A DNA stretch of 23,077 nt from Planctomycetales bacterium (GTDB lineage: Bacteria; Planctomycetota; SZUA-567), in assembly GCA_025997475.1 (NCBI GenBank), contig BNUQ01000029.1, positions 1 through 23,077 of the forward strand. The letters run 5' to 3'. Positions 1 through 7,517 of this stretch are shown piece by piece. The notes beneath the pieces were generated by a model, which was given only the letters and a program-made list of their open reading frames with translations, made no database searches and was not told the origin of the DNA. Position 1 is the first letter of the stretch, and each line of letters begins with the position of its first letter. The translations under genes and the position numbers were made by a program.

Positions 1-113
1 ATACGATTCTGATATCAATACTATATATTCTGATTATATGCTTCATCCAGTAAATCATCTTATTTATTAATTTGCAACATTTGTATGTATTATCAGTCTT
101 ATGTTTATTTTTT
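1..113. other. AT-rich left end, probably not genomic
   Basis: This stretch is very AT-rich, unlike the GC-rich remainder, and contains no credible gene. It lies directly outside adapter-like sequence (114-233), so it is probably low-quality or chimeric read-end sequence. I could not match it to a specific adapter. Confidence 0.5.
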
Positions 114-233
114 CAAGCATAAGTCAGCATACGAGATACGAATTTGTGTCTGGTGTTTATTTTTTTTCTAGTCGAATACATCATACTAGTTACAAATACA
201 TTACTAAAGATCATTCGTGTGCTCTTTCGATCT
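114..233 (+). other. Illumina TruSeq P7/read-2 adapter-like sequence (artefact)
   Basis: Bases 114-137 match the 24-base Illumina P7 oligo at 21 of 24 positions without gaps, ending in GCATACGAGAT. An 8-base index-sized gap (138-145) follows, and then GTGTCTGGTGTTTA, which is 11 of 14 to the start of the TruSeq read-2 primer. A second, more degraded copy follows in register: 168-191 (16 of 24 to P7), 192-199 (index-sized) and 200-233 (26 of 34 to the read-2 primer). The last 18 bases, CGTGTGCTCTTTCGATCT, are 17 of 18. Comparison is with the adapter sequences from memory. Genomic sequence should begin shortly after 233; the heptamer array at 255-278 is typical of this genome. Confidence 0.85.
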
Positions 234-254
234 TAAACCCCGCCCCCCCCACCA

Positions 255-278
255 TTGTTAATTGTTAATTGTTAATTA
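255..278 (-). repeat. Heptamer array (ATTAACA units)
   Basis: Read on the minus strand this is three ATTAACA units, one version of the RTTNANA heptamer found in most intergenic gaps here. The nearby TAACTCCGCC (287-296) is a word that recurs in other copies (6391-6404, about 21269). Confidence 0.7.
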
Positions 279-297
279 TCTCTGAATAACTCCGCCG

Positions 298-327
298 AAA
301 AAAAAAAACCCCCCCCCCCCCCCCCCC
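298..327. repeat. Homopolymer tract A11 C19 upstream of the PAS gene
   Basis: Eleven A residues (298-308) run into nineteen C residues (309-327), ending 23 bases before the ATG of the PAS gene and 12 bases before its GGAGG ribosome binding site. A tract here would change promoter spacing or 5' leader length if its length varied. It lies under 100 bases from adapter-like sequence, so its length, or even its existence, may be a sequencing artefact. Confidence 0.6.
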
Positions 328-350
328 GCAAAATTGATTGGAGGACGCCA

Positions 351-1064
351 ATGACTGCGACAACTGAAACCTTATCGGCGTCGGAAGATGCCGACGAATT
401 GACGCGACTACGGAAAGAGAACGTGCGATTGGCGCGGTATATGCGCCGTTTGGAAGCGAAGATTGGACGCAATGAAGCGGCGGCGGCGACCCAGGCGAGT
501 TTGCATTCGGCGCAGACGTTTGAACAACAGAAGCAGGAGTTTTATATGCGGATGTTGTTGGACAATAGCCGCCATTTGATTTTGTTGCTGAACACGGCGG
601 GCGGCGTCGCTTACTGCACCAAGATGTTTTTGCGTTTGGCGGGCATCGTCGATTTCGCCAAAATCGACGGGCGACCGTTAGCGGCGGTTTTAGGCGAAGT
701 TATCGACCCGAATTGGAGCCGCGAGTTCGGCGAAAAAACAAGCGAGGCGTTCGCGCGCGGTTTGGCGTTTAGCGTCAACGCCGAAATTGATTTTCGCCGC
801 CTCGGACGGCGGCATTATCACGTGCAATTCACCACGTCGCTGAACGCCGCCGGTCGGGCGGCGGGAGCCATCGTGCTGTTTAACGACGTTACCGAGCAGG
901 AAGCGGCGTTGATAACGGCGGAACAAGCCCGCCTCGCGAAAAGAGAACTTTTGGCGAATCTGAACCACGAAATTAGTTATTGCCTCAATGAAATCGGCGA
1001 TGTCGAGAATCGCCTGTCCCGCCTGACCAAAAGCACGCTGGAGATGTCGAAAATTGAGAGTTGA
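351..1064 (+). CDS. PAS-domain protein, truncated histidine-kinase-like
   Basis: This 237-residue predicted soluble protein starts at an ATG 6 bases after GGAGG (340-344). Residues 15-65 are a charged helical, probably coiled-coil, segment. Residues about 66-185 read as a PAS sensor domain (LLDNSRHLILLLNTAGG at its start, IVLFNDVTE at its end). It continues into ALITAEQARLAKRELLANL and NHEISY (His206), which resembles the H-box helix of a histidine kinase (typical form SHEIRTP), but the conserved proline is missing. The protein ends in LEMSKIES, like the LDFSKIEAG that closes this helical pair in intact kinases. The spacing between the two motifs is too short, and no ATP-binding domain follows. 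The final codons and the stop lie inside a heptamer array. Inference: a remnant of a sensor kinase, or a PAS-only sensor whose kinase part was lost. A signalling output is doubtful. Confidence 0.65.
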   Translation: MTATTETLSASEDADELTRLRKENVRLARYMRRLEAKIGRNEAAAATQASLHSAQTFEQQKQEFYMRMLLDNSRHLILLLNTAGGVAYCTKMFLRLAGIVDFAKIDGRPLAAVLGEVIDPNWSREFGEKTSEAFARGLAFSVNAEIDFRRLGRRHYHVQFTTSLNAAGRAAGAIVLFNDVTEQEAALITAEQARLAKRELLANLNHEISYCLNEIGDVENRLSRLTKSTLEMSKIES

Positions 1065-1198
1065 GAGTTTAAAGTTTAAAGTTTAAAGTTTAGAGTTGAG
1101 AGTTGAGAGTTTAGAGTTTAGAGAGTGGAGTTTTTATCTTAAAAATGCGCGAAGCGCAACCTCTTCTCAACTCTCAACTCTAAACTCTAAACTCTAAT
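1053..1198. repeat. Composite heptamer inverted-repeat element between PAS gene and clpB
   Basis: The left arm (1053-1122) holds ten RTTNANA units (ATTGAGA, GTTGAGA, GTTTAAA x3, GTTTAGA and so on). The right arm (about 1165-1198) is their reverse complement (CTCAACT, CTAAACT). The centre holds the small palindrome TGCGCGAAGCGCA (1146-1158) followed by ACCTCT. The element separates two convergent genes and could fold as a long hairpin, so it may end transcription from both sides. The first heptamer overlaps the last codons of the PAS gene. Confidence 0.85.
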
Positions 1199-1199
1199 T

Positions 1200-3779
1200 T
1201 CACGCCTTCCGAAACGCCACCGCGCCTTTCTGCAAGTCCGCCACCACCGTGTCGCCTTCCTTAAATTCGCCTTCGAGAATTTTCAGCGCCAACGGATTTT
1301 GCAATTCGCGCTGAATGACGCGAATCAGCGGACGCGCGCCGTTGGTTACATCGTAGCCGAGCGCGACGAGTTTTTCTTCCGCTTTCGGCGTGAGTTCTAA
1401 TGTGAGTCCGCGCGCCTGCAACAGTCCGCGCAAGTGCGCCAACTGCAAGCCGAAGACCTTTTTCAGTTGCTCAACGTCGAGCCGGTTGAACAGCACAATC
1501 TCGTCGATGCGATTGAGAAATTCCGGGCGGAAATGCGCCTGCAACGCCGCCAACGTTTGCGTCCGCACTGTCGGCGCGGTAATGTCCGCCGCGTCCTGAA
1601 TAAATCGCGCGCCGAGATTCGAGGTCATAATCACCAGCGTGTTGCGGAAATTCACCGTCCGTCCCTGTCCGTCGGTCAGCCGCCCGTCGTCGAGCAATTG
1701 CAACAACACGTTGAACACTTCGGGGTGCGCCTTTTCGATTTCGTCGAACAGCACGACGCTATACGGACGCCGCCGCACCGCTTCGGTCAAATACCCGCCG
1801 GCGTCGTAACCGACATAACCCGGAGGCGCGCCAAGCAACCGCGCGACGGTGTGTTTTTCCTGATACTCGCTCATATCGACGCGCACGATATTTTGTTCGT
1901 CGTCGAACAAAAATTCGGCGAGGGCTTTCGCGACTTCCGTTTTGCCCACGCCGGTCGGACCGAGAAAAATAAATTTGCCGAGCGGGCGGTTCGGGTCTTG
2001 CAAACCGGCGCGGGCGCGGCGCACCGCGTGGCTGACGGCGGCGAGCGCGGCGCTTTGTCCGATGACCCGCGCGCCTAATTTTTCTTCCATTTGCGCGAGT
2101 TTGCTCATTTCGCTTTCGAGCATTTTGCTGACCGGAATTCCCGTCCAGCGGCTGACGACGGCGGCGATATCGGTCGCGTCCACCTCTTCTTTCAACAGCG
2201 CGCCGTGGTCCTTTTGCAAGTCGCGCAGGCGCAAATTTTCGACTTCGATTTGGCGCTCGATATCGGGAATTACGCCGTGGCGGATTTCCGCGACTTTGCT
2301 TAAATCGCCCGTCCGTTGCGCGGTCTCGCTCTGTTGGCGCGCGCGGTCGAGGTCTTCTTTATACCGGCGGATTTGCTGAATAACTTCCTTTTCGGCTTGC
2401 CAGCGCGTCGCTAAACCGTCGAATTTTTCTTTACCGTCGGCTAATTTTTCTCGCAACTCGGCGGCGCGCGCTTTCGCGGTGGCGTCTTTTTCGACCGCTT
2501 TCAATTCGATTTCAATTTGCATTTTCTGCCGCGCGAGCCCGTCCAATTCGTGCGGCATTGAGTCGATTTCCATCCGCAAGCACGAACACGCCTCGTCCAC
2601 CAAATCAATCGCCTTGTCCGGCAAAAAACGGTCGCTGATATAACGCTCGGACAACTTCACCGCCGACACCAGCGCCGCGTCTTGAATGCGGACGCCGTGG
2701 TGAACTTCGTAGCGTTCTTTCAGTCCGCGCAGAATCGCGATGGAATTTTCCTCCGACGGCTCGCCGACATAGACCGGTTGAAAGCGCCGTTCTAACGCCG
2801 CGTCCTTCTCGATGTATTTTCGATATTCGTTCAGCGTCGTCGCGCCGATACAACGTAAATCGCCTTTCGCCAGCGCGGGTTTGAGCAAATTCGCCGCGTC
2901 CGCCGCGCCCTCCGTCGCGCCCGCGCCGACAATCGTGTGCAACTCGTCGATGAACAAAACCACGTCGCCCGCCGATTGTTCGATTTCGGTCAGCACCGCT
3001 TTCAGGCGCTCCTCGAACTCGCCGCGATATTTACTGCCCGCGAGCAACGCGCCTAAATCAAGCGTCAAGACCTGCCGGTTTTTCAGCGACTCCGGCACGT
3101 CGCCGGCAATGATGCGTTGCGCCAATCCGCCGGCGATGGCGGTTTTGCCGGTGCCGGGTTCGCCGATTAAGACGGGATTATTTTTGGTGCGCCGCGAGAG
3201 GACTTGCATTACGCGGCGGATTTCCTCGTCGCGTCCGATGACGGGGTCGAGTTTGCCCTGCCGCGCCAACTGCGTCAAATCGCGGGTGTATTTTTTGAGC
3301 GCCTGAAATTTTTCTTCGGGATTTTCGTCGGTAACGCGCCCGTTGCCGCGCACCGCGGACAACGCCTGATAGACCGCCTCGGACGTAACGCCGTTTTGCC
3401 GGAGCGCGTCGCCGACCGCGTTTTGCGCTTGCGCGAGCGCGAGCAAAAGATGCTCGGTCGAAACGTAATCGTCTTTCAGCCGCTCGGCTTCGGCGAACGC
3501 TTTTTCGAGCAGGTCGGCGAGTTCGCGCGTCAAATTCTCACCGGCGCGCGCGCCGCTTACTTGCGGAATTTTTTTGATGAGTTGCGCGGCTTCGCCGGCG
3601 AGCAACTCCGGCGCGACGCCGAGTTTTTGCAACAGCGGCGCGACGATGCCGCCGTCCTGTTTGAGCAACGCGAGCCATAAATGCGCCGCGGCGATTTCCT
3701 GATTTTGATTTTCTTCGGCGAAACGCTTCGCGACATCGAGCGCCTCGCGGGACTTAATCGTGAATTTATCAAAGCGCAT
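1200..3779 (-). CDS. clpB: ATP-dependent disaggregase chaperone ClpB
   Basis: ClpB is a hexameric cytoplasmic AAA+ machine that pulls polypeptides out of aggregates together with DnaK. The 859-residue length matches the family (E. coli 857). The N-domain (1-145) begins [16 protein letters not shown]1 carries Walker A GEPGTGKT (206-213) and Walker B LFIDELHT. The coiled-coil middle domain (about 405-525) distinguishes ClpB from ClpA/ClpX. NBD2 carries Walker A GPTGVGKT (607-614) and [10 protein letters not shown] chose the ATG at 3779 because it follows AGGAG on the minus strand and begins at the conserved N-terminus; an upstream ATG at 3836 would add 19 non-conserved residues. No dnaK or grpE is adjacent. 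No CIRCE operator is visible, but a sigma-54-like sequence lies upstream (3840-3854). Confidence 0.97.
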   Translation of the reverse strand: MRFDKFTIKSREALDVAKRFAEENQNQEIAAAHLWLALLKQDGGIVAPLLQKLGVAPELLAGEAAQLIKKIPQVSGARAGENLTRELADLLEKAFAEAERLKDDYVSTEHLLLALAQAQNAVGDALRQNGVTSEAVYQALSAVRGNGRVTDENPEEKFQALKKYTRDLTQLARQGKLDPVIGRDEEIRRVMQVLSRRTKNNPVLIGEPGTGKTAIAGGLAQRIIAGDVPESLKNRQVLTLDLGALLAGSKYRGEFEERLKAVLTEIEQSAGDVVLFIDELHTIVGAGATEGAADAANLLKPALAKGDLRCIGATTLNEYRKYIEKDAALERRFQPVYVGEPSEENSIAILRGLKERYEVHHGVRIQDAALVSAVKLSERYISDRFLPDKAIDLVDEACSCLRMEIDSMPHELDGLARQKMQIEIELKAVEKDATAKARAAELREKLADGKEKFDGLATRWQAEKEVIQQIRRYKEDLDRARQQSETAQRTGDLSKVAEIRHGVIPDIERQIEVENLRLRDLQKDHGALLKEEVDATDIAAVVSRWTGIPVSKMLESEMSKLAQMEEKLGARVIGQSAALAAVSHAVRRARAGLQDPNRPLGKFIFLGPTGVGKTEVAKALAEFLFDDEQNIVRVDMSEYQEKHTVARLLGAPPGYVGYDAGGYLTEAVRRRPYSVVLFDEIEKAHPEVFNVLLQLLDDGRLTDGQGRTVNFRNTLVIMTSNLGARFIQDAADITAPTVRTQTLAALQAHFRPEFLNRIDEIVLFNRLDVEQLKKVFGLQLAHLRGLLQARGLTLELTPKAEEKLVALGYDVTNGARPLIRVIQRELQNPLALKILEGEFKEGDTVVADLQKGAVAFRKA

Positions 3780-3839
3780 GGGCTTCTCCTTTTTGACGGT
3801 AATGAAAAATCGATGGTTAAGAATCACGCCCGCCACAAA

Positions 3840-3854
3840 ACAATTTTTGTGCCA
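3840..3854 (-). promoter_or_regulatory. Weak sigma-54-like promoter candidate for clpB
   Basis: The minus strand reads TGGCAC-AAAAA-TTGT, matching the -24 element of sigma-54 promoters exactly at the correct spacing. The -12 element is TTGT rather than TTGC, which lowers confidence. A start about 12 bases downstream would give a leader of roughly 50 bases before the clpB ATG. Confidence 0.3.
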
Positions 3855-3993
3855 TTGAAGAAAGGTGGGATTTCTCGGCGGAATTAGCGGAATTACGAGG
3901 ACGCGCGGCGCGGCGTGCGGGTCAGAATGACCGGCTGGGGTGAAATGTTTTTGATAAATTATTCGCTGAGGTTGCGCGCCGTCTTTAATCGCC

Positions 3994-4009
3994 CCACGCT
4001 TTAGCGTGG
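3994..4009. repeat. Short perfect hairpin
   Basis: CCACGC-TTTA-GCGTGG is a 6-bp stem with a 4-base loop between clpB and the downstream lipoprotein gene stop. It has no T-run, so it is not a typical intrinsic terminator. Confidence 0.4.
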
Positions 4010-4081
4010 AGTATTAACGACCGCGCAAATTGGGGTTGACCGCGTAACGAGAGTTAATTCTTAAAACCCTTAATCGCTTGC

Positions 4082-6298
4082 TTACCGCCCGCCGAAAATT
4101 ATCTCGCCGTAACAGCCGCTTCGCGCGTTCGAGCCGAAGGTGTCCGCCCATTGCACGATTTCATTGACCGGCTTACCGGTTTCGCGGACGACGCGCGCGC
4201 CCAAGTCGCGCCTTGCCGCCGAGGCGATATTTTCCGGCGTAATCGCGGCGTCGATGTTTTCTATCGGCGGCGGCAAGTCGGCGCCGCCGGTGAAGTCGTT
4301 GTGAAAAACGTCGAAGCCCCAGCGCGCGCGCGCCGCCGGCGCTTGCGTCAAGCCGAACGCCGCGAACGGAATAAACGCCTCGACCGCGTAGCCGTCGTCT
4401 TGCGGATGCGTCTTGACCTGCCACTGCGGATTCCACGCCAAACCGAATTGACTTGACCGGTCCAACGTAACGCCGGCGCTGTTGACCGCGAATTGATAAA
4501 AGTCGCGCCCCTCGCCCGTCGGGTCAAAGAAAAACTCCACGCTGTCGTCGCGATGCACCGCGTCGTCGTGAAATTTCGCCGCCGTCGCCGGACTGCCGCC
4601 GGTCGCGGCTTGCGCGAACAAATAAATGCCCGCCGCATCCGTCAGCATTTTCACGGCGAACGGACGGTTCGGCGCGCCGCCGCCGAGCGTGATAAAATCC
4701 CGTAAAACCGTCGCCTGTTCCCAGTCCGGCTCGCTTGCCACGCCGTCAATCATTATCGACGACGACGCGGCGCGCGGCGCGATTTCCGCCGATTTCTTCG
4801 CCGCGAAAATCAGCGGTTGCGTCGCCGAGCCGACGTTTTCAATCGTCGCCGTCAACTCCGGCATCGGCGCGGTTTCGACGGTGATGTAACGCTCCGCCGT
4901 GAACGTCGTGGTGCCGCGGAATCCGGGTTGCAACTGAAATTCGACCGCTTCCGGCTGAATTTTCCACGCTGTGTCCGACGCCGCCTGCCACTGCAACACG
5001 CCGCGCAACGGCTGTCCCGTCGGATTGTGCAAAATGAAATTGAGCGTCTGTTTATTCGCGGTCAAATCCGGCACGGCTTTCGCCGCCTGTCGCGCCAACG
5101 TCAGCACTTCGCGCCGCAAGGTCAGCGCCGCCAGCGCGTCGGTCAAAATGTCCGTCTTTTCCACCGCCGGCTCGCCCCCGCTTTCGCCGTCCGCCGTAAT
5201 GGTCAGCGTGTCGAGCGGCGTTGGATTTTTATTCGCCTCGACGAGCGGATAAATCGTCCACGTCAAACTTGCCGGCGTCGCGCGCAAAATGCCGATTTGC
5301 GGCTGGTCAACCACGACCGCCGCGTATTCGCGTCCGAGCAATTTTTGCTTTTCGGTGTCCAGTCCGCCGACGTTGAGATAGCGCGTCGCGAAGTCGCCGG
5401 ACTGCACCGGCACGGTGCGCAGGTAATAGCCGACCCCGCCGCTAATCACGAGGTTCACGCGGCTGTGTTCGAGGAGCGCCCCGAACGTCTCGACGAGCCA
5501 CGCATTGATTTCTTGCATACCGAAGACCGGTTGCGACAGGCAGAGGATTTTCCAGGGTTGCGTGGTCATCGACAAATCGCGCGCCAACCACGTCAGCCAT
5601 TCCTGCCGCGTCGTCGGATTTTTCAGCAATTCCAAATCGCCGAAATACAGCCGCACGCAACCGAGGTCGCGCGCCCAATAACGGCGCGGCAGAGGATTGG
5701 CGGCAAGCGGCGGCATTTTCGCCCGGTCTTCCGGCAGGAAAACTAACGGCACGCGGCGCGACAGCGGCAAAAACGGCTTAAAGAAAAATTGGTCCCAACT
5801 GCGGAGTTGCCCGTCGAGCGGCGTGGCGTTGCCGAGAACGACGACGGCGTTCGGCTGATAGCGATTAAATTCCTCGGCGGCGGCGGCGAGTTGCGGGGCG
5901 CGGTCGCGTCCGCCGTGCAGAAAGCCGATGGTCGCCGCGTCGCCCGCGGCGGGCAGACGATAATAAAATTTCTCGCGGTCTTGGTCGTCCACGAGCAAGG
6001 TGATTTCGGCATTGTTTTGCGCCGCCGCCGATTGCGTCCACGCGGTCAGGTCAATCGCGTGCGCGAGCGACCGCCGCCCGTAGCGTTCGACGCGCCCGCC
6101 GACGCGCATACCGGCGACGGACGGATAATCCGAGCGCAAATACAACATCGGCGGCAAGGCGGCGTCTTCAAGCAACGAATACGCGCCGACCAATTTCGGC
6201 GCACGAATAAAGGTCTCTTCGTCGATTTCCGGTTTTTCGGCGCACGCGATTAACACGGCGGTCAGCGCGGCGAGCAACAGACAACGGCAGGAGGTCAT
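4082..6298 (-). CDS. Lipoprotein: degenerate purple-acid-phosphatase-like domain plus CBM9-like domain
   Basis: A 738-residue predicted lipoprotein: hydrophobic signal with lipobox LIAC, Cys19. Residues about 45-120 resemble the fibronectin-type N-domain of purple acid phosphatases, ending FYYRLPAAGD. Residues about 122-345 follow the phosphatase fold block by block, but the metal ligands are replaced: GGRD (129-132) where GDTR is expected, VLGNAT (154-159) for TGDLV, FLPEDR (187-192) for GNHE, ILCLSQPVFG (251-260) for the HHP block, and ISGGVGYYLRTVPV (285-298) for SGHVHxYERTxPV. A linker region (about 360-510) follows. Residues about 514-735 look like a family-9 carbohydrate-binding (DOMON-like) domain: IDGVASEPDWEQA, DDSVEFFFDPTGEG, DDGYAVEAFIPF. 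Inference: a non-catalytic surface or periplasmic binding protein. The ribosome binding site is weak. The domain assignment is by recognition and was not tested. Confidence 0.65.
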   Translation of the reverse strand: MTSCRCLLLAALTAVLIACAEKPEIDEETFIRAPKLVGAYSLLEDAALPPMLYLRSDYPSVAGMRVGGRVERYGRRSLAHAIDLTAWTQSAAAQNNAEITLLVDDQDREKFYYRLPAAGDAATIGFLHGGRDRAPQLAAAAEEFNRYQPNAVVVLGNATPLDGQLRSWDQFFFKPFLPLSRRVPLVFLPEDRAKMPPLAANPLPRRYWARDLGCVRLYFGDLELLKNPTTRQEWLTWLARDLSMTTQPWKILCLSQPVFGMQEINAWLVETFGALLEHSRVNLVISGGVGYYLRTVPVQSGDFATRYLNVGGLDTEKQKLLGREYAAVVVDQPQIGILRATPASLTWTIYPLVEANKNPTPLDTLTITADGESGGEPAVEKTDILTDALAALTLRREVLTLARQAAKAVPDLTANKQTLNFILHNPTGQPLRGVLQWQAASDTAWKIQPEAVEFQLQPGFRGTTTFTAERYITVETAPMPELTATIENVGSATQPLIFAAKKSAEIAPRAASSSIMIDGVASEPDWEQATVLRDFITLGGGAPNRPFAVKMLTDAAGIYLFAQAATGGSPATAAKFHDDAVHRDDSVEFFFDPTGEGRDFYQFAVNSAGVTLDRSSQFGLAWNPQWQVKTHPQDDGYAVEAFIPFAAFGLTQAPAARARWGFDVFHNDFTGGADLPPPIENIDAAITPENIASAARRDLGARVVRETGKPVNEIVQWADTFGSNARSGCYGEIIFGGR

Positions 6299-6325
6299 GG
6301 GGTTCCGGTTTGGAGAAAGGGGAAT

Positions 6326-6465
6326 TACGAAACGAATTAAGAATTAAGAATGGCGGAGTGATTATTAAAATTTCGCGAAGCGATTCTTAGAATCAAACTC
6401 CGCCTTTCAACTTTCGACTTTCGACTTTCGACTCTGAACTTTGAACTCTAAACTCTAAACTCTAA
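6326..6465. repeat. Composite heptamer element between two lipoprotein genes
   Basis: The left part is ATTAAGA ATTAAGA (about 6329-6345). The right part (6404-6464), read on the minus strand, is GTTTAGA x2, GTTCAAA, GTTCAGA, GTCGAAA x3 and GTTGAAA. The centre contains TTCGCGAAGCGATTC (6372-6386), a variant of the recurring palindrome, and AATCAAACTCCGCC (6391-6404), whose CTCCGCC end can pair with GGCGGAG near 6351. The arms use different heptamer versions, unlike the matched arms at 21089-21312. Confidence 0.75.
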
Positions 6466-6497
6466 AAAAAACGCCCGCCAGAAAGTTCGGCAGGCGT
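6464..6497 (-). terminator. Intrinsic terminator of the proline-rich lipoprotein gene
   Basis: On the minus strand a stem ACGCCTGCC / GGCGGGCGT with one mismatch and loop GAACTTTCT is followed immediately by eight T residues (A8 at 6464-6471 on the plus strand). It starts 8 bases after the stop codon at 6505. Confidence 0.85.
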
Positions 6498-6504
6498 GGA
6501 GCCG

Positions 6505-7299
6505 TTATTTGGTCGCGATTGCCGGCGCGATTTCGGGGTCGATTTCGGCTTGCACCGGCACGCCGCCGGGCCACAAATTGCGCGCGAAACGGCGCGGGGC
6601 GGGGCGGCTGTTTTTCGCCGAGACCGCCGACGCTTCTAACTCGACCGCGTTGAAATTGCCGGGGTCGCCCGCGAGCAATTGTTGTTCGGCAAATTCTTCG
6701 GTTTCGGCGTTGGCGGCGCTCGCCATTTTTCTGCCGGAAATTTGATTGAGCAAACTTTTCAATCTGCCGCTTTGTTTCTCGGCGTCTTTGACGCTGTTCG
6801 CCGTTACACTTCCGCCGTCGGCGATTTGACAACTGTTGTCCGCGCAGTCCTTTTCCCCGATGGCGGCGACCGCCGGAATGCCCGGCGTCGGCAACACGGC
6901 GACTTGGCGATAATCAATCACCGGCTCGTCGGTATCGACAAAATCATAATCACTGCCCCGATTGACCGGACTGACCGGTGGCGGCGCGGGACGATAAGCC
7001 GGCGGCGCTTGCCGCGGGGCGGTCGGCGCGGGCAGGACGGTCGCCGGAACCTCGGTCGGGCGTTGACCGCTACGGATAACGTCGCCTTTGGTCAATTCGG
7101 AACTCAAAATGGCGGTGTCCTTGCTGACGACCACTTGCGCGTCTCGACGTTGCATGTCTTGGCGTTGCACGTCTTGGCGTTGCGCGGGCGACTGATAAGC
7201 GGGGCTCGTCGCCGGTCGGACCGGCGCGGACGATTTCTCGCCGCAGGCGACGGCGCAAAACGCGATAGACCCGAAAAATAAAGCGTGGCGAATAAGCAT
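6505..7299 (-). CDS. Proline-rich putative lipoprotein of unknown function
   Basis: I do not recognise this 264-residue protein. It starts at an ATG preceded by GAGGAG on the minus strand. The N-terminus is a hydrophobic signal ending AVAC, with Cys19 as the likely lipidated residue; Ala at -3 makes the lipobox slightly atypical. Residues about 30-130 are disordered-looking and rich in Pro, Ala, Gln and Arg. A short repeat QRQDVQRQDMQRRDAQ (41-56) is encoded by near-identical DNA triplications (about 7143-7185). One Cys pair (ADNSC region, about 152-157) could form a disulfide. No domain is apparent in the C-terminal half. It is divergent from flgE across a 218-base gap and ends in its own intrinsic terminator, so it is probably a single-gene unit. 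An envelope role is inferred from the signal only. Confidence 0.6.
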   Translation of the reverse strand: MLIRHALFFGSIAFCAVACGEKSSAPVRPATSPAYQSPAQRQDVQRQDMQRRDAQVVVSKDTAILSSELTKGDVIRSGQRPTEVPATVLPAPTAPRQAPPAYRPAPPPVSPVNRGSDYDFVDTDEPVIDYRQVAVLPTPGIPAVAAIGEKDCADNSCQIADGGSVTANSVKDAEKQSGRLKSLLNQISGRKMASAANAETEEFAEQQLLAGDPGNFNAVELEASAVSAKNSRPAPRRFARNLWPGGVPVQAEIDPEIAPAIATK

Positions 7300-7343
7300 A
7301 GCGCACTCCTCTCACGAGCGATAACCAAAAAAGAACAGCCCGT

Positions 7344-7372
7344 CTATCGGCGAAAAAAGTTGACGCCCTTTA
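7344..7372 (-). promoter_or_regulatory. Weak sigma-28-like promoter candidate for the lipoprotein gene
   Basis: The minus strand carries GCCGATAG, 7 of 8 to the flagellar sigma-28 -10 element, with TAAA upstream. The spacing is 17 bases rather than the usual 15, so this is tentative. Confidence 0.25.
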
Positions 7373-7436
7373 ATTAAATTTTGTTTTTTGGTGAAACAAT
7401 TTTTCCGCGGGCAGTGGGATTACCGTCCACGCTCAT

Positions 7437-7452
7437 TGGCACAAAATTTGCA
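7437..7452 (+). promoter_or_regulatory. Sigma-54 (RpoN) promoter of flgE
   Basis: TGGCAC-AAAAT-TTGCA matches the -24/-12 sigma-54 consensus at every core position: GG at 7438-7439 and GC at 7450-7451, with 10 bases between. Transcription would start near 7463, giving a leader of about 55 bases. RpoN control of hook genes is known in several flagellated groups. An activator of the FlrC/FlgR type would be needed and is not in this window. Confidence 0.85.
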
Positions 7453-7517
7453 GTTCATCGCCGTTATATTTACCCGCGGCGGAAAATTTTTCCCCCGCGC
7501 CTTGACGGAGACCGACG

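Larger units (their letters stand above)
3780..4081. other. Intergenic region upstream of clpB
   Basis: This 302-base gap holds the clpB leader, a weak sigma-54-like site (3840-3854) and one short perfect hairpin, CCACGC TTTA GCGTGG (3994-4009). I see no gene in it and, unlike most gaps here, no clear heptamer array. Confidence 0.6.

Noticed and set aside
1..113. Foreign AT-rich island or phage/plasmid remnant
   Set aside because: It adjoins adapter-derived sequence and has no gene, so a library artefact is the simpler explanation.
298..327. Glycine/phenylalanine-coding minus-strand frame across the A/C tract, similar to the one at the right end
   Set aside because: The resemblance is produced by the homopolymers alone; no conserved protein sequence flanks it.
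3780..3900. CIRCE or sigma-32 site for clpB
   Set aside because: No TTAGCACTC-N9-GAGTGCTAA or CTTGAA/CCCCAT-type pair is visible.
4817..5746. Long open frame (309 codons) opposite the phosphatase-like lipoprotein gene
   Set aside because: It is rich in Arg and lacks any domain or start signal. It is the antisense shadow of a GC-rich gene whose own strand encodes a lipobox and recognisable domains.
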